Below, in pieces: positions 35,950 to 48,099 of a stretch of 64,000 bases of DNA (position 1 is the stretch's first letter; each line of letters starts with the position of its first letter). Made by a program: the position numbers and the translations under genes. The stretch covers positions 3,844,001 to 3,908,000 of the forward strand of contig NC_070569.1 of NCBI RefSeq assembly GCF_026914185.1, written 5' to 3'. This DNA comes from Puccinia triticina (taxonomy: Eukaryota > Basidiomycota > Pucciniomycetes > Pucciniales > Pucciniaceae). The notes under the pieces were generated by a model that was given only the letters and a program-made list of their open reading frames with translations, searched no databases and had not been told where the DNA came from.

Positions 35950-36696
35950 AGACACTGTAAATAACTTCAAGACCACAGTATACATGAAATATCCCGGCAA
36001 TTTACATGAAAATAAAAACTTTACACTGGAACCTCACTGCCTACATGATGATGAGAAGGCAGGGGTTGGTTTCAGCCAATTCACAGGGATTAAGTGTTTG
36101 AATTAAATACAAGCTCAATTCTTTTGAGGATAATTTGGAAAGCTAGCCACTTTTGGATTAAATATATCTTGTTTGGATTTCTTTCTCACATCCTTTTTTA
36201 TCCCACAGGATATTCTTCACATTGCTATATTTTATTAGGAGTTGTGAGGACTGGAACCCTGAAACAAAGATTCCAGACTGGAATATCAGGCTTAAAAGTC
36301 CAAGATAAACACCAACATTATTGATATGAATTTTATCAACCAAGTTTGTTTTAGGTTTACTTACCATAACAAAACCTATTTTTTATGGCGTTTGGGCGCA
36401 AAATTTTTATGGCAGGAGTTGCACAATCTTTTTATCATCTAGCCCTGGCTATTGAAAGCCAGAGAGCAATAAAGAATATTCACAAGGTAAAAGAATGTGT
36501 GAACTAGTCATTTCAGATAGTATATATTTATGAAGAAACTGGCCAAGTTGGAAAAAGCATCATCAATAAAAAATTTTATTTGGATATACTTCAACATTTT
36601 CCACCAAGTAAAGAGGCGGGAAAATCAGCAGCTCTTCAATTCATTACGCACAACTCTGGCACATTGTCTGGGGACAGACAATAAGTTGGGGGAGGA
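35950..36696 (+). mobile_element. 5'-truncated internal 3' end of an LTR retrotransposon
   Basis: AT-rich sequence that ends in a purine tract (AGTTGGGGGAGGA, 36684-36696) directly before the LTR at 36697, as in rust Gypsy-type elements. No pol motifs remain and the left boundary is uncertain. A plus-strand frame at 36530-36886 is not recognisable. Confidence 0.5.
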
Positions 36697-37554
36697 TGTG
36701 GTAGACACTTTTGTTCCGGATGGAAAAATTCAAAAATTTCTAGTTTACATATGTAGTGTTACATTCCACCCTCTTTTGATACACACACTCCCTTCAGTTT
36801 ACATACACAGTTTTACAAAATTGCATGTATATAGCTTACATACTACCCTTTTACATATATATGTGTGTATATATGTGGCTGTGTAGCAACCAGCCAGCCT
36901 CATATGCAGCTGTGTAGCAACCACAAGCCACTTATTACAGTAACCCAGCAACCACAAGCCACATTAGTAAAGCGGCATAGTAACCATGAGGCTGTGCAAG
37001 TCACTCAAGCAGACTACACAGCAATACAGAAAGCTGTGCAGGTCACTTGAGAAGACTCCATAGCAACCAGAGGGCTGTGTAAGCCACACTTGTAACTAGA
37101 TCACCAGCTAAATTTGCTCATGTCTACACTGCCACACTGTACATAGCTGTATTTGCACAGCATTTGTAAAGGCACACCAGCCAAAACCCCTCATGTACAT
37201 AGACCACCAGCATAAATGCCTCACATTTTCCTACATAAGGAGGGGCTCTCTCTTCCTTTGTCCCCCATTGATGGCATCCAATCAAGGAGATCATTCCCCC
37301 CACAAGATTCAAATAAATTGTCACCCTCACACTCTCCGCCACATAATAAAATACTAGCTTTATATTTTGAAATACACAGTCCATTGTGAGCCACTTGTGA
37401 GAAAAGTATTCAACTACACTAGACCACTGTCTTCTTGCTTCCAGCCTAGCTGGGGGTGTTGTCAGTCTTTTTCTTTCAGAGAAGCAGGGGTTTCCCCACA
37501 CATACTTCTCTAAATTCAGCCATAAGAGGTGCAAACCGCTTTTGGAGTCTCACA
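36697..37554 (+). repeat. Long LTR (about 858 bp) that truncates the neighbouring Copia element
   Basis: Starts TGTGGTAG after the purine tract and ends TCTCACA at 37554. It contains several GTAGCAACCACAAGCCAC-type subrepeats (36880-36970) and an AATAAA-like signal near 37345. The Copia pol reading on the minus strand stops exactly at the right border. The 5' LTR of this element is not in the window. Confidence 0.65.
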
Positions 37555-40500
37555 CCGTCATGACCTTTGTCCCTTCCGGCACCTTCTCAACAACCCAGAC
37601 GCCTAAATTGTCGAGGTTCCTTATTTCTTCCTTGATGGCCAAGACCCAATTTCCGCTCTCCAAACTCTTAACCGCCTGTTTGTATGTACGCGGAACATCA
37701 GCAGCGAAAACCTCCGGTACGGAAAAGGAAATTAGATCAACCATAGTGTCTTGTTTGGCCGCCACGGCTTCGTCACGGAAATCACCCTGACAAAGTTCTG
37801 ACATGTCCGCAAGAGAAAATTGAGGAGCAGATGCGTCTTTTGTAGCAGGGTGATGGCGAAAGGTGGCTATGGCTGAATTGATAAAGGTGTTAGATGAGGG
37901 TATCCAAAAGCAGCAGCCCTTGGAATCGGGAAGAATGGAAACCACATAACCCGGTATGGCACGCTCGTCCAGTTTCTTTTGTTTTTCCGTGGATACGTGG
38001 ATGTACGCCTGATCGCCGAATATCCTAGTAGTATCTAGTGATGGCCTGTATCCAAAAAAACATTCAAAAGGAGTAACTTCCCCACTGGCTCTGTTGGGAA
38101 TTTGATTCAGGATGTAACAGGCCCATACAAAGGAAAAAGCCCAGAAGCGCTTGTCCAAACCACTGCCTAATAGAAGAGTCCGACCCATATCCTGTAAAGT
38201 CCTGTTAAAACGTTCAATAGTACCATTTTGATAATGGTGGTACGCAATAGCCCGCTCAACTCACACTCCTTTCTCCCGCAGAAATTTCGCCAGAATTAGA
38301 CTGTTGAACTCACCGCCATTATCGGAGCGAAGAGCTTTCAGCGGCTTCCCTGTTTGCACTTCCAAGCAGCAAATAGTATCAATAAGATAGGTAGTAGCTT
38401 CAGATTTTTGAGCCAAGATCTTTATTTCATTGTATCTGGAGCCTACATCCCAAATAGTCAAGATATACCTGCCACCTCCTATGGCCTCTACCTCAAATGG
38501 TCCGATCAGATCAACATTCCACAAGTCCATAGGCACAAAAACCCGCTGCGTCGACGCCAGAGAGTTCTTATGGACACTCTTAGATATCATACATGTAGGA
38601 CAATGTATCTGTCCTGCTGGTAACACGGATGGAAACCCAAGTCCTACCTGAAGCTTGATCATCCTTTGGATGACACGTAGAGATACACGGCCCAGTCGCA
38701 GATGGATGAGCAGGAGGTACCGCTCGTCTGATGTTAACATGGGGCTCACAGGGGGACGTTGGACCATTTCCGGGATGTTGTAAACGAATGGAATCTCATC
38801 CTCAGGCTGTGTTGCATGGGCTAGGGCCAGAGGAACGACAGGAGTAACGACAGTGTTGGTAAAGGAGGGGCCAGGGGAACGGGAGGAACCAGATTGCGGA
38901 TTATGTACAGGGAGGGAGATGGGTATGGAAGCGACAGTAGCAGTTGGAATGGTTGGGAAAAGAAGATGAGATGGAAGTGGGGACGGAAAAAGCCATTTCT
39001 GGCTGCGGGGATTGAGCACGCATTTGGTCCAGAAAGTAGACGAAGAGAAAATAGAAAAGGAATCGTCCCAACAGTTGTAAGAAAAGGTGAAGCCGGCAAT
39101 TCGGAGGGCCGCAGGAGAGATCAGAGTGTTGCTAGCGTTAGGACAGTAAAGGACCTGTCTAAGCTTGATGACCGTTGAATTGGGACCAGGAAAACTCAGG
39201 ATACCCACTGCAGTGATAAATTGAGGATTCCCGTCAGTGGCAACCTTAAGGGGAATGGGGTCAGTTAGAACTTCAACATAATGAAAGGCTGACTTATCAC
39301 CCGTCAAGTGGTGAGTCGCTCCTGTCTCAAAGAGCGCCTCCGGCGTTGGCGAAGGGAAGTGAAACTCCGCATTCCTGGCTTCTGGTGACAGGGCCGGTTG
39401 GTCCTCGTACTCCATTGGTGCACCGGGTGGAGTAACATCCTGATGATCCGGCTCCGCTTGTCTGGCCGGGGGTCAGGTCGCATCTCAATTGTTGGACGGT
39501 CTGTAGCTGTTGGCGGGGCGCAAGTTCAAAGACTGACCACCTGCCTGTGGAGCTCCGGGATTTCTCCCCAGGGGCGGGTTGCCGATAGTTGACAGGCGGG
39601 GTAATGATGGGATAGTGGGCCTGGAAGCGATTTGGGTCACTGGATACCGGGGCCTGGTGAGTAGGTCGATTGGTCGGACGGGGTTGTTCAGGACAATCAG
39701 CTATAACATGGGAAGTAGAGTTACAGCAATAGCAAGACCGAGTCTGATTGTCAGGTCGAAGATCCGGTTGTCCAGCCATCCCGTAGACATTACCCGGATG
39801 GTTTTCAATGGATGGAGTCCTTTGGAGCCCGGCCGCCATTCCGGTTGCGCCTGTACCACGGAGACGGTCCCGTTCCCGCACATTGAGCCGAGTCTGACTG
39901 ACCGACAAGAGATCCACCACTCGATCAAAACGGGGAGTAGCATTATTATTCCAGTTCAACTTCATGTCCATTTGTTGATCAAACTTGTTTCAAAGGTTGG
40001 TACTGTGAGGAATGGATGATTGGAGGATGAGGCCCAAAATTGCATCTTGGGATAAAGGGATGCCAGATGCAATAAGATCATCAAAACGGGTATGGCATAA
40101 AGAGGAAACCTCACTGGCATTGGTGTCCGAGTTGACCGTGATGAAGTTCAAATCGTTCCACCGGGAAAGCTGAGTGGCCCTGTTGATAGTGCCGAACCAA
40201 CCGCGTATTGCCCTCATCATGGTGTCACTCTGTTCGAAGTCGTAAAGGTCTGTCCTGATAGATGCGTCTGCGGAACCATGCAGAATACCACGAGCCACCC
40301 GCTCGTAAGGATGGCCATGATTATCATTGAGAAAAAATTGCTCATCCCTGAGAACAGAGAAGGCAGTCTCAGTTAGCTCCCGTAACCACACGCGGAAGTT
40401 ATTCCCATCCGGTCAAAGGGCCGTAGTGGCAAAACGGGCGATCCCATCCCAAATGAGCGCCTGCTCTGTACGCAGGTCCAAAGGGGCTGGCTGAACCGGG

Positions 40501-40679
40501 TGAGCAACAGGCGGTGGAGGGAGCTCTGGTCAAGGAGCATTGAAACGATGATCTTCGATAGGAAGACCGTGACCCCGGAAGGTGGTGCTGTCCTCTTCAT
40601 CGGAGTTGGGGTGAGAAGCCGCCGCCCGACGCGCATTGGAACGGGTTTGGTGAGCTGGAGGGGAGCGTTGGACAGACAT
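37555..40679 (-). pseudogene. Copia gag-pol (truncated after integrase, stops and a frameshift)
   Basis: Gag begins at ATG 40679 (MSVQRSPPAHQ) and ends with a CCHC knuckle (CYCCNSTSHVIADCP, about 39740-39700). TGA stops lie at 40532, 40415 and 39992, all in TTGA context. A one-base shift in the G/C run near 39470 separates gag from the protease-integrase frame. There the protease reads ETGATHHLTGD (usual D replaced by E). The integrase follows with NVDLIGPFEVEA, SDNGGEF and YHHYQNGTIERFNRT, broken by TGA at 38263-38261. Coding ends at ...EGTKVMTV at the LTR border, so polymerase is absent. The element is not functional. Confidence 0.85.
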
Positions 40680-40780
40680 GGCAACAGAAAAAATTGTCGG
40701 AGGGGTGATTTGTTGTTGTTGAAGTTTTTTCCAGAAAAAAATGCAGCAGGGAAGGATATAGGTGTGGAGAATATGAAAGT

Positions 40781-41544
40781 TGTTGGAATTCTGTGCGCTC
40801 TAGGGGTTTTCATGGTGTGCTCTAGCGGGTGGCGCTACACGCTCCGCCTTTTACGGTTCACGCGCCTTTTACGGTTCACGCTTCGCCTTTTACCGACTGC
40901 GTCAGATCCCGAGGATTGACATCATCAATGACATCATTCAGTCATGCAATGATTGTTAACTCCATTTGATCGATTCCCTTCCTTCTCGACTTGCTCCCTC
41001 TCCCTTCCTTCCCTCCATCGACAACACTTTACTCTATCTCCGAATACTTTGTCGATCCTGATAGACTTGAATGTCATCCTCAAGTCTATTAACTCTGAGC
41101 TATTAACTCATCAATCATTCTATCGCTCTCAACCCTTCAATCACTCAAACGCTCTCCTACCCTTATTCCCTTTCCGTCTTCACCTTCTCACCCGTTTGTA
41201 TTTCTTTTATTCTCAAACCTCATCTAAAATCAGACGATCTCAATTCCTCACCATCGTCGATATCATTCGCTTCCGACTCTTTGCCAAGATCAATCATCTC
41301 TTGTCGACTTCTTCGGTTTGCCTTCGATCTATCCTCATTGATTCTCATCTCCCAGAATCCTGATCATTTGGTGAGAAAAAACACATCCTTCTATCTCGTG
41401 ACCGTTCTATTACACTAATTCTTTTCATGTTTAGCGATCTTACAGTCTTTTTTAAATCCTTGTCTGGCTCTCTTAAATTATATATATAATTACTATCAAC
41501 TGTTCTGGTTCTTTCTTTGGCAATCAAAATCTATAGTTCTAATA
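40781..41544 (+). repeat. 5' LTR of the nested Copia element
   Basis: Direct copy of 45533-46298. It contains repeated TTTTACGGTTCACGC motifs near its start and a TATATATAAT tract near 41480. Confidence 0.9.
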
Positions 41545-41590
41545 CAATTAACAGTCGAACCGCGCTACAAACAATCACACGTTAAAAACA

Positions 41591-44500
41591 ATGGACGCCA
41601 AATCACCAATCATGACCACTACTAACCAGAACAGCCCTCCAAACAAGACAAGCGATTCTACCAGCAAGGACCCCGTTCAAACAGTCGTAAAAGACGTCGG
41701 ATTCAATCGTGATCACGCTGTCTATCTCAAAACCACCATCAAAGCTATTCCCTTGTTATCCGAGGATAATTATACCGATTGGAGGTTCTGCGTCGACAAC
41801 TTACTTGAGCTTTTAGGACTAGCTCTTCGCATCAAGGATCCCAATGGTGTTCTTACCGATCTTGAGAACACAAGACTAGTCGCTGTTCTTATGGCAAAGC
41901 TAGATACTACCACGCGCATGAATGTAGTCACTCCTCTCAACAAGAGAAAGGCGAAGGAAATTTGGAAGGCAATTGTTAATCACTTTGCTTCTACTCAACA
42001 AGCCAATCGAAACCGAGTGAAACAGGAGTTTGACCAGCTTCCCTTCGATTCTAACGACATCTTGGGTTCAATTACTCGCATCAAAGTCTGTATCAATCGA
42101 ATGTACGAAGTTGGAGTCGAATTGCCTCAAGACATCATTGCCTACAACATCATCAAAAAACTTCCAGTTTCACTCAACTACATCTCTCATCGTATTACTC
42201 ACAATAATACGCCTATCACACCTGCGCTAGTCTATGAGCACCTCCAAATTTGTGCCCTTGATCCCAAGCCGGTGTCTCATTCTTCAACAGCCTCCGTCGG
42301 ACCGTCCGTCATTTCGTTGTTCACCGATCCTTCGAAAAAATGCAAGAAGGATTGTCATAACACACTCGCGGATCATACGATCGCAAAATGCTGGATGCTT
42401 CACCCGGGTCAAAGACCAAAGGTGGTTCAAAATCCTCCGGTTGAATCTAGTGTCAGCAGTTTCCATTCCTTTGTCACTCCACCATCTACAACCTTCGTGC
42501 TAGACTCCGGAGCCTCTGCTCATATGGTTGCAAATAGGAACTTATTCTTTGCTCTGGCCATCGCAGAAGAAGGCATAGTTCATACAAGTTCAGGATCGGA
42601 CACCCTAAAAATTAGCGGAATCGGGTCAATCAAATTACAAAACGAATATGGTACACTTATTTTACATAAAGTGTTATTCATTCCAAATCTAGTTGTAAAT
42701 CTTCTATCGGTTCGCTGTCTAGTACTTCTCGGGTATCAAGCTCAGTTTCACCCGAATTCCTTCAAAGTTTGTCTTAACAATCTTACTATTATGAGCGGTA
42801 ATTACATTGGCAACTTGCCTTGTCTTACCTTTGCGAATAATGAACACGAGTGTCATCTGTCCTCTGCCGAGCTGCTTCACAAATCATTGGGACACATCAG
42901 TTATCATTGACTAAGAAATAAGCTGGGAATTCCTCTGAAAGTCGTGCGAGACTGTGAGTCTTGCTCAGTTGCAAAAGTAACACGAGCTTTGTTTCAATCC
43001 AAGCATGCTTGGGCATCCAAACCTTTTGAGGAACTTCACATGGATCTAGTCGGACCTCTATATCCTACATCAAGAGAGGGACATCGGTTCATTCTTACAG
43101 TAGTTGATAGCTGTACACGCTTTTGCTCAGCATTACCGATCGTATCTAAATCCGATGTTCCAAACACTATTAAGAAATTTGTTGATTATGAAGCGAAACG
43201 ATTTGATTCCTATCCGTTGGTCATCCATTCTGATCGCGGAACGGAGTTTGTCAACGCTGATCTATTCAACTATTGTGAAAAAAAATTGATCAAGATGAGG
43301 ACGTCTGATTCTTATACTCCTCAACAAAACGGTTTGGCTGAACGATTCAACAGGACTATTATTGAATCTCTTTGTGCTACTCTTCAAGACTCAAGTTTGT
43401 CAAGAAGACTTTGGAATGAAGTAGTTAACGCTTCAACGTTGGCCTTAAACCAAATTCCTTCTCATAAATCAAACAAGTCCCCATTCCAACTTTTCAAGAA
43501 TTGATCCTTGCCTTTAGATTACTTTCATCCCATAGGAAACAGAGTTTCTGTTCTTATTTTACCTCCTAAGTCTTATTCTAAATTGATGCCGAAAGGAAAA
43601 CTCGGGACACTAGTTGGATACAACGATGAACTTCAATCCTGGAGAATTTTAGGAGACAATGGAAAGATGGTTCAAACTAAAAATGTTCATTTTTTGGACT
43701 ATCAATCACCTCCGTCTGCAAACCAGAAGAGTACCGACTTTGGCTTAGAAGACGAACTTGCCGAAGATCCACTTGAACAACAAAATGAAACGGAAATTGA
43801 AATTCAACAAGCCCCTACTGATGTTTCTGATGATTCACAAGACGATGAATTCGTTGATGCTCAACTTCAATCCCTTGATCATTCACCGGCTCTAGATTCG
43901 TTTCCTGTCCCATCTACTCGTACTTTGCGTGACCAAACGACAAATGTTAAACCAGCAAAATATACTCATCTTACGCTTCTTTCTACTGATCCGAAAAGCT
44001 ATAAGAAAGCGATGGCGTCGGTTGATAAAAAAGGATGGAGTGGAGCGGCGGACGAGGAGCTTGGTAACATTGAACATCATCAAGTATGGGAAGAAGAATG
44101 GAAAGAACCGGAATCCTTTTTACGAACGCTTTGGATTTTTCGAACTAAACCGGAAACATTGTTGGCAGCCAAACGAAAGAAGGCACGATTGTGTATTCAG
44201 GGATCTATGCAAATTCCTGGAGTAGATTGTGGCGATACTTTCGCCCCGACAGGAAAATTCACTTCACTCCTTGTGTTATTAGCATTCACAGTTGATAAAC
44301 ATCTTCCGGTACGGCAATTTGATGTAAAAAGTGCTTTTTTGTACGCTCATTTAAAAGAAAACGTCTGGATCGTTACGCCGGAAGGTTCTAAAAGAAAGTC
44401 TCCTTTTCTTAAGCTAAAAAAATCACTTTATGGATTGCGACAGGCTCCTGCGAACTGGTACGACACACTCACTCATTGGTTTACAGAGACAGGATTTCAT

Positions 44501-45577
44501 CAGTCGACTTCAGATCCTTGTCTTTTTATTCACAACGACAAAGCCACTTTTATCTTTTTCCATGTTGATGATCTCATCGTTGTGGGGAAAGTCGATCTGT
44601 TCGAATCAGCCTTTCTGGAACGATTTCCGAATTCAACAGCACACGATCCGGATACACTTCTGGGTATGGATTTGAATTAAACCAAGAACTCTATTACATT
44701 GTCGCAGTTAAAGATAATTAACAAGGGCTTAAATCTAATCGGTTTGCAGGATTGTTGACCAGTAAAAACTCCCTTGTCTGTTGGTGTTCAACTGATGGAT
44801 GCGGCGGTCGGAGACCGTGATGAGTTTGACAAGCTAAAAATCAACTATTGTTCTTTCACCGGAATGTTAAACTATTTAGCTTGTCGGACTCGTCCAGATC
44901 TTGCCGCGGCCGTATCCATCCTCTCTAGATACAACAACGCTCCAGGACTCACTCACTGGAAGGAGGTACTACACGTGTGGAAATATCTGAAAGGAACCGC
45001 TCATCTCTCGCTTGCTCTTTGTCCGGATCCGGCTGATGTCACAAATCAGATTCAGTTCTACACTGATGCAACGTGGGCAGACAATCTCGAAACGCGGCTT
45101 TCTCGATCAGGTACAATTGCTTTCTGGAAATCTTGTCCAATTGCCTGGGGTAGTAAAAAACAGAAAAATATTACTCTCTCTTCGACCAATGCGGAATTGA
45201 ATGCTTTGTCTGATGGTGCGCAAGAAAATCGGTGGATTTCTGTCCTCATTGAAGAACTGTTGCAAGACAAACTCGAACCAACAAAATTTCACGTCAACAA
45301 TAAAGGCCTCGTCAACAAAATTCATCATTTTGGATCAAATTCGAAAACAAAACACCTCGATATCAAAGCTAAATGGCTAAGAGATCTGAACAACTCAAAC
45401 GAAATTGTTGTCAAGCTAATACCTTTGGAAAATATGGTGGCGGATACTCTAACAAAAGCTTCAAATCCAGAATCACTCGGCATGCTTAGAGGATTATGTT
45501 TCTGTGTTCTTTTCCCATTGAATCACGGGGGGTGTTGGAATTCTGTGCGCTCTAGGGGTGTTCATGGTGTGCTCTAG
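41591..45577 (+). pseudogene. Copia gag-pol polyprotein, catalytic residues kept, four C-to-T stops
   Basis: One continuous frame from ATG 41591 (MDAKSPIMTTTNQN). Gag has the SEDNYTDWRFCVDNLL motif. A short Cys/His knuckle (CKKDCHNTLADHTIAKC) and the protease DSGASAHM (about 42508) follow. The integrase retains all three acidic residues (HMDLVGP, HSDRGTEF, PQQNGLAERFNRT). The RVT_2 polymerase has FAPTGKF and an intact HVDDL (about 44565). RNase H ends near 45470 (NMVADTLTKASN). Stops are TGA at 42908, 43502 and 44756 (all TTGA) and TAA at 44678 (from CAA). Apart from these it looks like a complete element, so inactivation may be recent or purely mutational. Confidence 0.9.
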
Positions 45578-46298
45578 CGGGCGGCGCTACACGCTCCGCC
45601 TTTTACGGTTCACGCACCTTTTACGGTTCACACTTTGCCTTTTACCGACTGCGTCAGATCCCAAGGATTGACATCATCGATGACATCATTCAGTCATGCA
45701 ATGATTGTTAACTCCATTTGATTGATTCCCTTCCTTCTCGACTCGCTCCCTCTCCCTTCCTTCCCTCCATCGACAACACTTTACTCTATCTCCAAATACT
45801 TTGTCGATCCTGATAGACTTGAATTTCATCCTCAAGTCTATTAACTCTGAGCTATTAACTCATCAATCATTCTATCGCTCTCAACCCTTCAATCACTCAA
45901 ACGCTCTCCTACCCTTATTCCCTTTCCGTCGTCACCTTCTCACCCGTTTGTATTTCTTTTATTCTCAAACCTCATCTAAAATCAGACGATCTCAATTCCT
46001 CACCATTGTTGATATCATTCGCTTCCGACTCTTCGCCAAGATCAATCATCTCTTGTCAACTTCTTCGGTTTGCCTTCGATCTATCCTCATCGATTCTCAT
46101 CTCCCAGAATCCTGATCATTCGGTGACAAAAAGAACACATCCCTCTATCTTGTGACCGTTCTATTATACTAATTCTTTTCATGTTTAGCGATCTTACAGT
46201 CTTTTTTAAATCCTTGTCTGGCTCTCTTAAATTATATATATAATTACTATTGACTGTTCTGGTTCTTTCTTTGGCAATCAAAATCTATAGTTCTAATA
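45533..46298 (+). repeat. 3' LTR of the nested Copia element
   Basis: Direct copy of 40781-41544. The pol frame reads about 15 codons into it, to TAG at 45575. Confidence 0.9.
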
Positions 46299-46680
46299 AA
46301 AGGTAAATGGGATGGTTGCAAAAGGCGGTGTGTTAAAAAATTTATTGGAAGTGGATGAAGAGAGTGAGAAAACAAAAGCAAAGGCTAATTTATAACGCCT
46401 GGACCAGAATGCTGTAATAAGACTAAGAGTTTGTAAGTGGTGGGAGAATCCAATGGGGTAGAAGAGATATTCAAGAGAAGTAGGTAAAATAGCCACACAG
46501 GCACGCAAAAGCCACACAGGCACGGGGAGATTCACCCGGAAAGACACGGAACAGCCACACAGGCACGGAAAGATTTACCTGGAAAGATACGGAACAGCCA
46601 CACAGGCATGGGGAGATACACCCGGAGAACAAACACAAGACAAAAAAACTGTGAATCCAAACCTTATAACTAGCAAAAAA
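46299..46680 (-). other. Leader of the minus-strand Copia, with short tandem repeats
   Basis: Non-coding leader between the putative primer-binding site and the Copia insertion. At 46490-46640 the motif AGCCACACAGGCACGG with a following GGAAAGA(T/C)ACGGAAC recurs about four times with a period near 60 bases. Confidence 0.6.
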
Positions 46681-46691
46681 GGCTCATAACC

Positions 46692-46931
46692 TCAAGAGGC
46701 TCGAATATGTAAATGGAGAGACAGAAATCGTAGATTGCATGAGAAAAAAGGAGAAACCATAATGTGCTGGAAATACAAGGTATTTATAGGACACATTATG
46801 TAAGAGACAACGTGACAGATGACAAAGAAGAATGTGAGAAACCTAGATGACTCGTCGAGATATGTTGTGAGTGTTACTCATGACGTGACTGTAGTGAGAC
46901 GTAATCCTTGGTTATGTAATGAGCTACAACA
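46692..46931 (-). repeat. 5' LTR of the minus-strand Copia element
   Basis: Inferred from the adjoining GGTTATGAGCC motif (same as after the LTR at 8771), the TG start at 46931 and an internal TATA-like CCTATAAATACC. No second copy is present in the window, so the ends are provisional. Confidence 0.55.
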
Positions 46932-48099
46932 TGCGTGACGAGTTTTTTGCAGTGCACAAAGTACATCCAAAAAAATATGTCAAAAATTAGTAGCAGCAAC
47001 TCCCAAAATAAATGGTTAGGAAGACGACTCCCAAAAGGAGCCATAGCCCAAGAAAGGCGCTAGGTCGCCGTCCGGACTTGGTTGAGATTTGGTCCCGGCG
47101 ACACAAATCCGGAAATGGCAGTCGTTTTCCCAAAGTTTGGGAGTCGTTTATCCAAGACTCTCCATAAATAGGTGCTGAACAAAGTATTACAACCTAAAAA
47201 AATTGTAGTAGAAACCATTATTCATAGCGCAATCCTAAAGGCAAAATTAATACAGTTAAAAAAAAAGATCAGGGGATGTGGAGGTGCCGCGAATAAACCC
47301 AAAGTAATTCCCAAATCGGAGCACCCCTATAGCTACCGGAACTAAGAAAAAAACAAGTTTTACATACTAAACCGCAAAGCTTAATTAAAGGGGATCTCCT
47401 GTTTGGAGGTGTTACGATGAGCATCACAACCACATCACCCAGCCGCGCATATCCGCCCGCGCTGCCAAGCTTGTAAAGTGTGAAGTCAAGTCTCCCCATG
47501 GAGGGCCACAAAAGTGAGAGCCCCATATAAGGGACGGCATCCTCAACGGATCCTTCCCCCACCAGATACTCACATTGCTCTTGGCCCGGTGCCATCCTAA
47601 TTTTTTCCTAATTCTTGGTATTCATATTTGGCCTCACTTATAAACAACAAATTGCATTTCAAGCTCGAAGCATCACATATTTAGTTTTGTTATCTTTGCA
47701 TCAGGTCATCAACATTCACCAAATCTTGTTGAATTTGCACCAATCACAGTTTTCCCTTCAACCCTTGCAGGCCAAAACTTACCTCGAGATAAACACCTAG
47801 TGATTTGGTCACAGCATCGACTGCACCCACTTCCAACCTTCTACATATCTTCATTGAACCCCCCCTCTGCCGCCTGGCCTCTCTATTCTCAACTTACTCG
47901 AGACTGCGACTTAACAAGCCTGCTCATCTTAATCCATTCAACCTCATCCACAAGATCCCGGTCCGCCCACCCAATAAGACCAGTAAGCCCAACCCCCATC
48001 CCATCCCCAAATTTTACCAGTCCGCGTGCTTAGTAACACCACTAACTCTTTGCTTCTCTCTCAAATTCATCTGATCCCCAAACTTTTATCAGCCTGTGC
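46932..48099. other. Upstream region of the MULE gene, no recognised coding
   Basis: Short inverted motifs around GACTCCCAAA/TTTGGGAGTC occur at 47020-47160. A TATA-like CATATAAGG lies at about 47523. Several short frames (for example 47269-47595 minus, 47615-47800 plus) show no family. I did not find a terminal inverted repeat for the downstream transposase. Confidence 0.35.

Larger units (their letters stand above)
40781..46298 (+). mobile_element. Ty1/Copia retrotransposon inserted in the leader of another Copia
   Basis: LTRs of about 765 bp (40781-41544 and 45533-46298) start TGTTGGAA and end TTCTAATA. About 25 differences by eye, mostly C/T or G/A at CpG. The flanks are AAAGT (40776-40780) and AAAGG (46299-46303), an imperfect 5-bp target duplication. 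It encodes full gag-pol with four stops. The host sequence on both sides is the minus-strand Copia (gag start at 40679, leader from 46299). Confidence 0.88.
37555..46931 (-). mobile_element. Minus-strand Copia element, 3'-truncated and split by another Copia
   Basis: In element orientation the order is: 5' LTR 46931-46692 (starts TGTTGTAG, contains CCTATAAATACC), putative primer-binding site GGTTATGAGCC at 46691-46681, and a leader 46680-46299. A plus-strand Copia insertion at 46298-40781 then interrupts it. After that come the gag start at 40679 and pol to 37555. Reverse transcriptase, RNase H and 3' LTR are missing, cut off at the LTR ending at 37554. Confidence 0.75.
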
